64,000 nucleotides of DNA, from assembly GCA_018524725.1 (NCBI GenBank), contig JAEUWP010000022.1, forward strand, positions 1-64,000, written 5' to 3'. This stretch comes from Podaxis mareebaensis. Taxonomy: Eukaryota; Basidiomycota; Agaricomycetes; Agaricales; Agaricaceae. The notes beneath the pieces are model-generated. The model was not told the DNA's origin and did not search any database. It saw only the letters and a list, made by a program, of their open reading frames with translations. Shown piece after piece: positions 31,745 to 44,500 of the stretch (positions within the stretch are counted from its first letter, which is position 1; each line of letters opens with the position of its first letter). The translations under genes and the position numbers were made by a program.

Positions 31745-34700
31745 TCAATGTTGCACAAGTTTATTGGTCAGAATGTGAGACATTACTGGTGTCAAGTTCT
31801 GAACTTCAACATGGCCATGCTGTGGCGAAATAACTTGTGTGTCATCAACTGAAGAAGCAACAGGCATTATTGAATCCATATAGCCCTGAAATTTGGATTC
31901 CAACTCACCTCTCCTTGCACCCCAAATCCTGACTGTTTGGTCATACGATCCAGAGACAACTTGCGTACCGTCATGTGAAAAGGCAACAGACGTCACTGAT
32001 AGCATGTGGCCCTCAAACTTGGCTTCCAACTTGCCCGTCTTCGCACCCCAAACCATGACAGTCTGGTCGTCTGATCCAGAGACAATTCGCATGTCATCAG
32101 GCGAAAAAGCGACTGATGCCACCAAATCCGTGTGACCCTCGAACTTGATTTCCAACTCGCCTGACCTCGCATTCCATATCCTGACCGTTCGATCATGCGA
32201 TCCGGAGACAACTCGCGTGCCGTCATGCGAAAAGGAGACAGATGTCACTGAATCTACGTGGCCCTCAAACTTGGCCTCCAACTCGCCTGACCCCACATTC
32301 CAAATCCTGACCGTCCGATCATGCGATCCAGAGACAACGCGTGTGTCATCAGGTGAAAATGCAACAGTTGCCACTGGAAGCATATGACCCTTGAATTTGG
32401 CCTCCAACTTGCCTGTCCTCGCATCCCAAATATTGATCGTTCGATCGTGCGATCCGGAGACAACTCGCATGTCATCATGTGAAAAAGCGACAGACGCCAC
32501 TGAAAGTGCGTGGCCCTCGAATTTGGCCTCCAACTTGCCTGTCCTTGCATCCCAAACCCTGACAGTTCGATCATGCGATCCGGAGACAACTCGCATGTCG
32601 TCGTGTGAAAAAGCGACAGATGCTACCGAATCTTTGTGTCCTTCGAATTTGGCCTCCAACTTGCCTGTCCTCACATTCCAAATCCTGATCGTTCGATCAT
32701 CCGATCCGGAGACAACTCGCATGTCATATTGCGAAAAAGCAACAGACGTTACTGAACGTGAGTGGCCCTCGAGCTTGGCCTGCAACTGGTCTGTCCTCAC
32801 GTTCCCAGTATTGCCCGTCCCATCATGCGGTCTAGAAATAACTCGTGCCTTATCGGGTGAAAAAGCGACAGACATCATTGAATGAGCGGCGCCCTTGAAT
32901 TCAGCGCCCAACTGGCGTGCCCTCGCATTCCAAATCCTGATCATCCCATCGTGCGATCCGGAGATGACTTGCATGTCATCGGGTGAAAAAGTGACAAATG
33001 CCACCGAACGCGCAGCACCCTCGAATTTAGCTTCCTGCTCATCTGTCCTCACATTCCAAATCTTGACCGTCCCATCTCCCAATCCAGAGGCAATTCGCGT
33101 GCCATCATGCGAAAAAGCAACGGACGTCACTGAATCTGTGTGGCTCTCGAATTTGGCTTCCAAGTCGCCTGTCCCCACATTCCAAATCCTGACCGTCCGA
33201 TCATGCGATCCAGAGACAACTCGCGTGCTGTCGTGTGAAAAACCGACGGATGTCACTGAATCCGTATGGTTCTCGAACTTGGCTTCCAAGTCGCCTGTCC
33301 CCACATTCCAAATCCTGACCGTCCGATCATGCGATCCAGAGACGACTCGCGCACTGTCGTGCGAAAAAGCGGCGGATGTCACCCAATCCGTGTGGCCCTC
33401 GAACTTGGCTTCCAAGTCGCCTGATCTCGCATTCCAAATCCTGACCGTCCGGTCATGCGATCCAGAGACAACTTGCGTGCCGTCATTCGAAAAAGTGACG
33501 GATGTCACTGAATCTGTGTGGCCCTCAAACTTGGCTTCCGACCCGCCCGGCCCCGCATTCCAAATCGTGACTGCGCCATCCTCCAATCCGGAGCCAACTT
33601 GATTGCCCAAATTGTAGAACGCAACGGAATCAACCCTCGAATGACCGCTAACATGTGGTTCCATTGGTCCCCATGAGTCAGGTAGGCCAAGGACGACCTT
33701 TGGTGCCCGTTTTACCTGCGGACCATAGATCTGGCGTATCTGTGACCTCTTGGGAATCCACACAAATGCGGACTGGTAAATGTCAAAGCAATTCCGCTCC
33801 ATACACTCGAAACTCATCCACAGGAGTCGACGGGCATCATCAACAAGTAACCGTAGACCTTCAATATTTGCAGTTTGAATGCTCTGCCGTGACATCAACA
33901 CAGGAACATCACTTCCTCTGGATCAAGACTCACTGAGAGGACTGTACTTGCACTGAGAAGCGAAGAAACCGCTGTCCTCAGTTCACCAACGACACTCAAA
34001 CACTCCATCCAATGCAAGAGGTGGGTCTCCAGGAAGTTGTTCAGCGTGTCAATAAGGGTTGTGATGGCCGGTTGGCTTGAAGTATGGACCTCACCCAAAT
34101 GGGTGGCCCAGTAAAGGCACGCGTATTTAAGTGCCTCGGGGATTTTGTAGGCATCCTCGGGAGGGTTCATTCTGTCCATACGCGAGACGGTCAACTCTTC
34201 GGGGGTGTCAGAGATGTTGTACCTGAGCAATCTGTTCATAAGATCCAGACATTTGAGTGCAAGATCCGCATGGCCATTGGCGGGAAGGAGAGGAGTGAAT
34301 GGGGAGAAATGATTTGGTGGACATCGTTCAGGATTTATGAGGAAGTCTGGGAAAGATGCGTGAAAAGGGGTGACGGGGGCGTTTTCTCTGGCGGGGATAT
34401 AAATGACGGAGTTGAGGGGTGATAAACAAGCAACAGGATCTGATATCCCAGACAACATGGAAAGGGCATTGATTGATAACGGACGCCGGAGGAATACGAT
34501 GAAGGAGAGAAGGGTCTGCATGGGAGGCAATTCTTTGTGTTCCCGACCATCACAAGCTCGTTTGAGAATACCTCCGTAGAGCCCGTCAATAGCCGAGGTT
34601 TGTTGTGCACTCCAGGTGTGCTTTGCCAACGACGTGAGGCGCTGTTTGTAATATGGTCCACCATCTCGGATATAGCGCACTGCCTGAGATGCATAGGCGA

Positions 34701-36598
34701 AAAGTCTCCCAGAGTCCTTAACAATTTGAGACAATTCGCTGTCGGGAGGCCACCCATCCTCCTTGTCAGGATCATAGTCCCTCTTGATTTCGGCCAGTGA
34801 TGTCTTCACATACATTCGGATGTCACTCTCCACTATGTCTTTCTCGATCTCGTGAAGCAGGAAAGTATCGTAAGAGCCCTCCGAGGAACGGAAGGCGGCA
34901 GTAATGGAATAATCGGCTCTGCCGACGAACAAGAACTTGAGGGGAAGATCCGGAGCGGAATTGAGAATGACCCGGATGAGGCGGTTAACGAGGTTGGAGT
35001 TTGTACATTCGTCGAGAGCATCGATCACGACAATCTTGTAAGCCCTGACCTCACCATCAACAGCGGTCCGCAACGGGTCGACAATGAGTTTTTTGAACAG
35101 TTCTTGAAAGTCATTCGACTCTGCCAAATCCGGGGCTTTTTCGAGGACTTTCACGAGCTCCGCATCGACAGTGGGTGAACCCTTGGCAAGATCGTGTGCC
35201 ACGCTCGGGAGGATGAGGCGCGCATCACAGCCTTTCTCTAAGGCTCGAGAGCAAAAGAAACTGGCCCCAAGCATCTGTCGTTTGTTCAGGAGCTCGCAAA
35301 ACGACTGTGCGATTGCCGACTTTCCGATGCCCGCCATCCCGACGAGCCAATATACCTTGGCACCCTGTTCGTCAGAAGCCCAGGCTTCCAAAGTCTCGAG
35401 GACATTGACATGCGTGCCAGGCATGCATCCCGTGGGATCCCCGTAGGCGGAGCGCCGACTTCTGTAGGAAACGCCCTCGAGGCGAAGTTTGTCAATCCAG
35501 CCTTTTATAACGTGAGAATCTCAAGTTGCCATCCTCGCAAAGGCAAGCAGCTTACGAGAACTTAGCAGCTGCTGATGGAATATATGAGGCCGGATGTACT
35601 ATCTCAGACGTAAAACCCCTTACTTGTAACATATTCTCTGCAGTTACGCTGGTGTGGAACAGTATATCGAACTGTGGAACGCGATGAGCACCATGCATAT
35701 ACATGCACGATCCGCGCTCTAAACGCCTACCTGGAAGAGGTCACACGCATTATTGAGATTTCTCAACATCTTTTGTATCGACTCGGTATTGCCCGAAACT
35801 TCGGTAACGCGGACCAACAACGGTTGATCCTGCAAGTGCTGGATGGTTTCAACCAAGCGCTCGATAGCCCTGAAAAACCACTAATGAGAAACCAGAATTG
35901 TAATATAAGTGGTGAGGTCAATACCCACGCGGAGAAACTTTGGGCTCTCTCTTCAAGCGCATTCAGTCCTCCATCTTTCCGGTATCTTTGCAGGAGTGAT
36001 AGGATGGCTTTCGACTTTGTCTCGAGTGCTGATAGCTCCTCCTTATTCGCGGAAACCCCCTACCGATCGAAACTCAACAACGCCGACATGATAGAAATGG
36101 CTTACGCACATCGAAAATTTTGTCAAGGGTCAAGAACGCGTAGGCTGCAGCTTTCAGGGGTGGGAAAACACCCGAACACTGATTGAGTCCTATTGCTACT
36201 TCACGAAGGACAGTTCTCTTGACTGCTAGCTCTCGTTTGCGCAAGGTTAATGTGCTTAGCTCCGTTGTCGGAAGTGCCGAGGTTTGAACCCCTAAGAGAA
36301 TATCCGGGATCACAGCTGCGGTAGATTGGTCTTGGGGCTGTGGGAGATCGTGAGAAGCCCTGGAATTGGAGGAAGGAGGGGTCTGAGCCAATGAGAGAAC
36401 CTGGGCGGTTTCGGGAGGGCAGGAAAGGGTTTCAGGCCTTGGGAGAGCTGGTGCGGTCACAGGACCAGGTGTGGGGGAAGACGTTTTGGCTCTTAGAAGG
36501 ACATGAGGAGCTGCAGGAGCTCCAAGGATCGAGGCCGATGCGATGGCTGCAGAGATACTGTCTGGCTTTGTCTTTTTGAAACGCTTCAGAAATGACAT
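31745..36598 (-). CDS. NACHT-WD40 STAND (fungal NLR-like) protein
   Basis: Multi-exon minus-strand gene. Exon 1 starts at ATG 36598 (MSFLKRFKKTK) and ends near 36110. Further short exons keep frame: 35925-36059, 35731-35880 and 35624-35671; boundaries between about 35470 and 35623 are unresolved. The long NACHT exon runs from about 35510 to 33934. Its Walker A is GMAGIGKSAIAQ and Walker B is IVVIDALDEC. A clean 50-bp intron (33884-33933, GTGAGT...CAG) joins it to the WD40 exon, which encodes 14 repeats of 42 residues (GH....V.SVAFS.D...VVSGS.DRTVRIW) plus a degenerate fifteenth, ending at 31745. The N-terminal alpha-helical region (LREVAIGLNQCSGVFPPLKA) matches the usual fungal STAND N-terminus. 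Such proteins act as intracellular non-self or danger sensors, WD40 repeats binding the ligand and NACHT oligomerising; the specific role here is unknown. Confidence 0.85.
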
Positions 36599-36829
36599 AG
36601 TAAGTCGATAAGACCTGGGTGAGTGTAGTGTCAATTGGTTGATGTCAACGAACAAGAGGGATATGAGTGGGAGCGGCAGCAACGGCTAGGGTTAGGGTAC
36701 GGTCTGCTATGGGCTGACATGTGTTGGCCTCAACGCGCTTAGGATGTCCAAATTATCAAACCATAATGTCTATTGATTGGCAATACGTCACATCAAAGGG
36801 GCATACAATTTAAATACAAGAACAACTCA

Positions 36830-38829
36830 TTAAGAGGCTAAAAACATGTACGAGTTCTTCTCAACGTCGGGCACAAGCAAAACCTTGTTTCTGCCACTTC
36901 CAACGATATAACCCCTCCTATTTGGCGCTTTCATTACTTCGCCTCGTTTGGCCGCGGAGATCAACTGGAGGACTGTGTCAAGAAGACCACGGCGCAACGG
37001 ACGAATGATTTTGCCACGCCAGTCTTTGGGTATCTGTAGATTTATCAGTTACAATACCTACCAGGACTTTCGGAACATACCTTGTCAAAGAATGCCTCCA
37101 CCCAATCAGTTGGTACGACCCAATCTCCATACCATTCGGCAGCAAAATTCCAGTTGATTTGCGAGAACTGTTGCAACACGTCTGCCCTTGGGCACAGCAA
37201 CGGTGATTGTGGTAACCAGAACAGATGTTTCATTATTGAGTAAGCGTTCTCGTTCCTTGTTTTGGAATTAGGCCAGGAGAGGACGTTCGCCCGCTCATTT
37301 ACTGAGGATTACAAGTCAGCAATAGTACAGCTGGTTCACGATGCTGCTGCGGAGCCTCACCATCATTAGTGTCTGACAAGCGGTGGAGTGCATCCACACA
37401 CTTCGAATAAAACCGGTTATAAATATCCGTTGTCTCAAGACAGAACTCAGCAGTCGAGCTTTCAACGTCACATAGGAAGTCTGAAAACGACGCGTGATAG
37501 AACGACAAATCGCTGGGGAACCCATTCGATTTCTGGACCTTGAGGACGGAATGGAGATTGTTGATAGCAGCGTAGAATGTTGTTAACGAAAACCCAAGGA
37601 TTGAACAGTTGATAAGGAGGTCCTTGACTGGGGTGTGGCGATGAACCTGAGTGAAGAGCAGCAATAATGTGTTGGGAAGGATATCCTTCGGAATTTGCTG
37701 CATTATGAGTATGTAAAATCGGTCCAAGTTCGAGAGAGGCGCCTTGCCCGAATTCTTGTTGTTGTCTAATCCCCCCAATGCCAGTATCGACTCCAGCTTC
37801 GCCTCAGGTCCATCTGCACCCGCATTTCCAGCGATATATCTGGCGGCGCTGACAGCGTAGACAAACAGACCTCCCGATTGATCAACAAGTTTCTTGGTGT
37901 CCTCCTCGGACGGCCAGTTGAACTCGACGGGAAGGTTGTACTTGTTCCGGATCCTCTTGAAGCTATCACGAAGGTACGCCTCAATATCCTGATCGGCATC
38001 GTGGGATACTGGGAGGGTCAATGGCCAGCACACCTCTTTGGCTTGTTCCGATGAGAATGCCGCGACGATGTGAGGCTCTGGCCTGCTGAAGAACGCCCAT
38101 AGGAAAGGGATCGTCTGCTGATGAACGGAGGTGGTAATGACCTCGATAATGACGCGCTGGGCGTCTTCATCGTCGCACTCGTCAAGGCCATCAATGATGA
38201 TGACGGTATCCTCACCAATTCCGTGACCCCGACTACTCAGAGTCCGGAGCGGGCCTATGAGGAGCTCTTGGAACTGCACCTCGAACACCTTCTCCAGTAC
38301 AAAGGGATCGCGCTGGACCTTGGCATCAACAAGATCAGCGTAAGCCGGATGTTTAACGGCAAGTTGATAGATGATTGTCGGCAAGAATTTCGCAGATTTG
38401 TTCCACTGGTTCGGCCTGGAGAAGAAGAATGCTGCACTCAGTTTATCCCCCAGACGTTCTACGCAGGTCTGTGCGAGCGCAGACTTTCCAACTCCAGCAG
38501 GTCCTTGCAACCACAAGACACGAGCTTTGCGCTCCTTCCAGCCACCGGAACCCCAGCCAGTGATGTCGCGGATGAACCCCTCGCGAGTACCCGGAAAGCA
38601 TGGCAGCAGCTCCCGAGCACCCGAATCGTGAATCGCTTCTGGGAGGGAGGCTTTTCGTAATGCGTCGATTCCGACATTTTCTGCATAGCTCAGGCGTCCA
38701 TATCGGTTTTTCTAATATTTACGGTGGTAAATACTCACTGGCACTGTGTTCATGAACGTGAAGGTTTAGAGAGCTATCAACGTATGAGCCACTGGCCACG
38801 AAATGGCTACTTCCTTCAAAGATTGGCAT
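36830..38829 (-). CDS. NACHT-domain NTPase (nwd2-like), no WD40
   Basis: Main exon from about 38718 to 37303 with Walker A GPAGVGKSALAQ, Walker B TVIIIDGLDECDD and the upstream CFPGTREGFIRDITGW typical of this family. Two 47-bp introns keep frame (37256-37302 and 37034-37080). The last exon ends at TAA 36830-36832 (YMFLAS). The probable first exon starts at ATG 38829 (MPIFEGSSHFVASGSY), resembling the short N-terminal motif seen in mushroom nwd genes. Its donor is uncertain: the obvious GTGAGT would make a 27-bp intron, while a GTTCAT donor gives 46 bp in frame. Likely a STAND ATPase; ligand unknown. Same strand as and next to the NACHT-WD40 gene. Confidence 0.8.
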
Positions 38830-39912
38830 TTGGATTTGGGATGGTGAGTGGGCGAGAAAAAGATAGTGGGCACCAGAATGCCACGACTCGGACAGGAGGC
38901 ACGAGCGTCCACACAGGCGCTCTCCCGATTTATACTGTTCATATAGCTGGATAATCCAGTGATGTGTAAAGCACTGACATTGCCGATCATTCCTTGAGGA
39001 CCTGTGGATCACAAGACCTTAATGCGACCTTGAACAGTGATATCAGTTCCCCGAGGTGACTCACACACAGACCATAGCGGCAAGGTTCTATGATTTCCTC
39101 ACCTCGACTCTGGGTCTGTTGTGAGTTGTAAGGTATCCGACAAAGACGTTGGCAAAATCACCGCAATATCGGGCGCGAATGGCACTATCTTCGTGCTGAA
39201 TGCGATTGGTGAGGTCCTGGAAGGTCACAAGAAAACCTGGCAACAAACTGAGGAAAATACAACCAGAAGAGAGGGCAAACATACCCTGCACGGAATCTTA
39301 TCTCGCACATCAGAGGAGCCATGGACGGCCTGGAGACGATGTACAGGGGTGGCAGCTCCCTGAATATCTTCTCGATCAGTAGATCGTGCATCGTTGGATG
39401 GGTATTTCTGCAATTTTCGTGAGATGAGTCGCGGGGATTGGGACGTAGCGGGCATCAAGGGAAGAATCTGGCCACGTGTTGTACTGTACATGAAGAAAAT
39501 GCGTAGCGTCCACCTAGCGCCTTCGTTCGGACATCGCAAGTGAGGTATGAAAATGGCTGGGTTTGCTGGATGCACCAGCTCATTTCAAATCGCTGTTTCC
39601 GAATTTCGAGCTCAATCGCAACTCGGAAGCCATAAGACAGGCGTGGCAAAGGGCGTACAGGTATGTACATATACTGTATTCGAGCAATAAGACAAACAAC
39701 CTAATGAGCGATAAGCACTAAGTACAACTATTATACCAAAGAAGCGAGGGTACAAGTTCGAAAACCGTCAAAATCAATGTCAATGACAGGGTTCTCACAC
39801 CGTTCATAAAACAACCAAAAGAATGAAGAGAAGGGGTATGTCGACAAAACGGGCACGGGCGTTGTTCGAGGCGTTCAGGCTGCAACGTCAAACACGCATC
39901 GGTGAATTAAAA
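38830..39912. other. Uncharacterised stretch with minus-strand coding-like segments
   Basis: Between the NACHT gene and the lectin gene. Minus-strand open segments around 39088-39670 include ELPPLYIVSRPSMAPLM, FQDLTNRIQHEDSAIRARY and YGFRVAIELEIRKQRFEMSW. They look protein-like but I could not join them into one spliced model or recognise a family. It may be a small gene with several introns or a decayed gene. Confidence 0.25.
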
Positions 39913-40568
39913 CTAACGGATGGGAGGACAGCACGTACGACGTTCAATTTTCCAAGTCTGGTGAAGACCTTCCCAAGTCCACCAAAGCTGGACCGGGGTA
40001 CCAGGGGTAGTGTCACCATAGTTGAACAAATCAAGGTTGTAATAGGTAAAGGGGACGAAAATGCTACCGAAAGAGTTTCATTAACATCACATTAAAGAAA
40101 AACGCGACGCAAGTTGACAACGGGAAAATGAACGCCATGGAACACAATGGAAGGCGACAAGAAGACAGCAACGAACACAAAGGCCATCATCGGCGCAAAA
40201 GCGGGGTCAGATTTAAACTTACCGGAAGGTGTTTTGGTTGGCTTCGTCGCGCCATATATGCCATTCAAAGGGGTCGTCATCAATAACGAGGCGGGTTCCG
40301 TCCGCGGGGGTGCCCGCAATACTTAGGTAGTCGCCCGAGGAGACAGAGCGGATGGTCCAAGCCTTGCCCGTCCAGTTGAAAGTCCATTGTTGGTTCTTGC
40401 CACCATGATAAGGGTAGCCGATTACTGAAGACGGTGAGAGACGCGTGGAAAGTAGGGAAGAGGGAAGGGCGTACTGGATTCATCGTCTTCACCTGAGAGA
40501 TCAATGACGGTGTTGGCCTTGACGTTCGTGATCTTGTAAGTTTGGCCAGAGGTGACTTCAACGGACAT
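39913..40568 (-). CDS. Ricin-B-like (beta-trefoil) lectin, 148 aa
   Basis: Three exons: 40475-40568, 40223-40424 and 39913-40063, with introns of 50 and 159 bp, GT-AG and all phases consistent. The product starts MSVEVTSGQTYKITNV and has the QxW signatures NQQWTF and LHQTWKI at the ends of subdomains. Length and layout match small mushroom ricin-B-fold lectins that bind glycans and act in the cytosol or against fungivores; there is no signal peptide and no toxin A chain. The lectin array at 46.5-52 kb shares the N-terminal motif (YKITNVK...DLSG). Sugar specificity cannot be told from sequence. Confidence 0.85.
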
Positions 40569-41522
40569 GGTTGGGAAGTGTGATAGAGAAGCGGGATAGA
40601 GGGTCAGAAGAGTTCGCGTTGGCCTGGGGAGAGGTCCCAAGGTGAAGGTGGGCAAAGAAGACACGAAGGTGAGGGTAAAACGACAGCGCGGCGAGGTTTT
40701 TATGGACCAAGGCGGATAAGGCATGTTATGTCATTGCTCAGTGGGTTCCAAGCATGCTGTACGTCATCGAAGAGGATGAGATGCGTTCATCGTGGCATTA
40801 AACGCGTGTTGGGGGCCCTGTTCTTTCATTTCATACGGGTGGGTTTGGACAAAAAAGGCAGGCTTATGCTCTAGAAACGAGGGGCGTACGCCGAGACGCC
40901 ACGCACAGACCAGGTGGACGTCAAATGAATTCGGATAGCGGATGATTTAGAGGCTGATGAACCGAGGAATGTCTGTTATCGGACTAGCGGATGTCAAAAC
41001 CAGGGCGTATGTTGACGGGAGACGTCAGGAAAGCGAGCGTCGGCACGAACAAAGGCCGAAAGCGGTGCAGAGAGAACAATGCCATCAGAGTAGCTGATAA
41101 TGAGAGATATGTTGACAATTAAACAACCATGCGCTCGTTCTAGTGATGAAGACAACAGGCGGCGTTGTTTTTGCTGCGAAACGAACGTTTGTTGATGAAG
41201 ACAGGACAGGAACTTGCTCGGGGAGGGCCGAGGGATGCATTGATGATGGAAGACACCGACGTTCGAGAAGAGGGAGCGTGGGAGCTGTGCTAGAAAAGCA
41301 GGATTAGGTCAGCAAGGAGTGATGAGGAGGTGGAGGTAGGCGAGAGGGTGAGAAATCGAGGCGACAGATCCATCTTTTTCAACCAACCCTGCCTTCACTG
41401 TCGCGCCCAGTGCACGGACAACCGGACGACCACTTCCCCTACTCCCCCTTCCACTCCTTCTCCAGGTCGAGCACGAAATATCACGTCCACGATACCATCC
41501 GTAGCTTATATCCATATCCTAC
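40569..41522. promoter_or_regulatory. Divergent intergenic region, lectin / xylulokinase
   Basis: About 950 bp between two outward-facing genes, so it must hold both promoters. A purine/pyrimidine-skewed stretch lies at 41420-41470 (CT-rich on the plus strand), a common feature just upstream of fungal start sites. No clear TATA box or operator recognised. Confidence 0.35.
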
Positions 41523-44500
41523 ATGCCTGCACCTAAATCCGCCCCTGCCCTCTTCCTGGGTATCGAGCTTTCCACAGACCAGCTGCGCGCTTCTATCGTC
41601 GACGAGAGTCTCGAACTCGTGGGGGTCGAGTGCGTTGATTTCGACACAGAAGTGTCCGAATACCAGTGCGTGGCTGCTTACTCTTCCAGTCACACCAGCG
41701 CTCTCAGCTGATCTCGCCTCGATCATAGCACCCAAGGCGGCATCTTTACCACTCCCGGCGATGCATACACCACGCCCGTAGAAATGTGGATCAAGGGTCT
41801 CGGTAAGTCTTGTCGCTCTCGACTGCCGGGCTCCAGTCTGCCCAGAAATTTGATTTCTCGTTCGCCGGAGCGTCCGATTTATTTTTGACTCTGAGAAGTC
41901 CCTTCCGGCCCCGCACGTGGCGTCTCCAATCTCCTGCTCACCCACGTGACAAACAGATATCTTGCTCGAAAAACTGGCCAGAAATCACGACCTGTCCAGG
42001 ATAAAGTCCATCGGCGGTGCAGCCCAGGTGAGTATCGCTCACACAACCAGGAACCTCCACGACACTGATTCGTCCCTAGCATGCTCTCGTCTGGTGGAAA
42101 TCCACAACCGTACCCTCGCTCTCATCCCTAGACCCAAATCTACCTTTCCACTCACACTTCTCCGCGCATACCTTTTCATTACCAAATACCCCTATTTCTC
42201 AAGATACTGCATCGCATACTCATGCCCTTCTCATTGAAAACATGCTTGGTGGCTCAGAGAGGATGGCCGCACGTGTCGGTACCGCCGCAACGCCTTCCAT
42301 GGTCGCTGCACAACTGTTCCGCATACGAGAAACCTGGCAGCAAGAGGTTTGGGCACGCACGGGACGTGTCCAGCTTGCAAGCGCCTTCCTTTGCAGTCTC
42401 TTTTCCGGAAAGTGGATACCGATGGGCGAAGCTGAAGCTTGTGCAACAGGCATGTGGGTCCATGGAGCCGGTTCAGGAAGCCCAGGTCATTGGGATGAAG
42501 GGGTTCTGGATATCGTCGGCGGAAGCCGCGAGGAAGGTCGTCGTGTCCGAGGGTGGCTAGGCGAGGTGGACACATCCGGAGGAGGAAGACGCGCTGGAAA
42601 CGTTTCCCGATATCTTGTTGAACGTTACCGCTTCGACCCAGGTGTGTATATTTCCTGTAAGGCCATTCCCCTGGCTAAACTCCTTGGCTTGCAGACACGG
42701 TCGTGGCCCCCTTCACATCTGACTACTTGGCAACTTATCTTTCCCTTTGTCCATCCCCCAATGATGCAATACTATCTTTCGGTCCAATGGATATGTTACT
42801 TACGCCCGCACAACATTATTTGCCTACACGTCTGTATAATCTATTCCCCCATCCTGCTCAAGACTCCGGTGAAAAACGGAGGTACATCGCAGTTCTCTGT
42901 AGCAGGTCGGTTACCCCTCTTTACCACTCCACCGTTCCGAGCCCAATGAATCTGAAATTGATTATTGCCGTAAATAGGAATGCTGATGTTCCGCGCGCCT
43001 TGGTGCGCGATATGTATACGAAAAGCTGGAGTGCATTTGATCGTCTGGTTGCTATCGTGCCCCCTGGCGGATCGATTGGGTAAGTCCTGAATTTCCAATT
43101 CGTACCTCGTGTTCCCTCACTCCGATCTTCATTGCAATCAATTTACCCGCTCCCCTCGATGACGCACATACCTCCCTCGGAATCAAAAAGTCTCGACGAC
43201 AAGCTCTTCAGTTTCTGGCACCTCCAAGCCGACGCTTATCCATACTCACACGTAAAGGGTATATACCGCTTCGAAACCGGAATCAAAGTCAACGAATTCC
43301 GGGACCTCCGAGCGAACCCTCGCTGCCTACTCGAGAGCCAAATCCTCTCCTTCCGCGTTAAATGGTCTCGTATGCTCGCGACGGGTGTCCTCGGTTCAGG
43401 ATCCCCCCGTAAATCCGTCGGCGCAGGCGTGAGCGGCAGTTCCGCGCAAAGTCAAACTCCACCTCCCTTCATCGGTCGTTCCTCAACACCATCAACATCA
43501 ACCACATCATCCTCATCCTCCTCCTCTATACCCTCAAGCCTCGGTATTCCTTTCGATCCGTATGATCATACACCCCTGCCTGCACGTATTATATCCACAG
43601 GTGCAGCAGCCAACTTTCCATCAGTATCCAACCTCGTAGGGGACGTATTCAACGCTCCTGTGTTTGTGCCGAATACGCAAGTGGATTCGGCACAGGTTGT
43701 GCCGCATAGGAACGCGCCTGCGCAAGGGTTTCCGGGGCGTGCGGCGTTGGGAGGGGCGTATGTTGCGAGGTGGGTTTGGGGGAGGGAGTGGGGCGCGGGT
43801 GGGTTGGGGGTGTATGAGGATGAGATTAGGAGGTTGTTGCAGAAGAGGTGGATTGCGACTGGGGGGACGCCGTTGAGAACCAATGTGGGTGGTGTTTCTG
43901 CTGGGATGTCTGGGGCCGGGGCTGGAGCGGGCTCTGCGGGGTTGTTGGGGCTTGTTTCGGGTGCGGCGGGCGTTGTTGCGGGTGCTAATGCTGGTGCGTC
44001 GGGGAGTGGTGCGAATAGTGGGAGTAGTACGCCTTTTGGGTCGAGGTCGGGGGTTGGAGCGACGGTGTTTGAGGAGGATGAGGATGAGTTGGAGAGGGTT
44101 CCTGGGTCTGCTGGTGGGAATGGGACGTTTGGGTTGGGTATACCCGGACTTGGTGTACCGCATGATCCAGCTATAATGGCAATGGGTGCACATGTTTCGC
44201 CTGGATTTGTTGACGCCTCTTCGAGAATGAGGACACAAACCGGGTCGACGGTGGATACGCTTTCTTCCAGCACTAGTTCGATTAAAGCATCGGGTTCTAC
44301 GGCGTATACTACGCCTGACATAGCGTCTCTCAGTATGGCTGGGTTGAATATTAGTCCTGGGCCTGGGAGTGGTGCGGCATCGAATGGACAGACGACGCCG
44401 GGGGGGAGTGGTGTGCAACAAGGGCAGGGACAAGGTCAAGGACAGACGAATCCGACTCCGTTGACTCCTGTCGTGGCGTTGCCTACATCGGATGCGGAGG

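Noticed and set aside
31893..33602. Long plus-strand ORFs opposite the WD40 exon
   Set aside because: They repeat with the 126-bp WD40 period and show no independent domain; they are shadows of the minus-strand repeats.
39913..40568. A ricin-type toxin
   Set aside because: Only the carbohydrate-binding beta-trefoil fold is encoded; there is no catalytic A chain and no signal peptide.
42231..42575. Minus-strand ORFs over xylulokinase exon 4
   Set aside because: No domain; fully covered by conserved sense-strand coding sequence.
43566..44439. Long minus-strand ORFs opposite xylulokinase exon 7
   Set aside because: Low-complexity Pro/Arg/Thr sequence created by GT-rich coding DNA on the other strand; no start context or domain.
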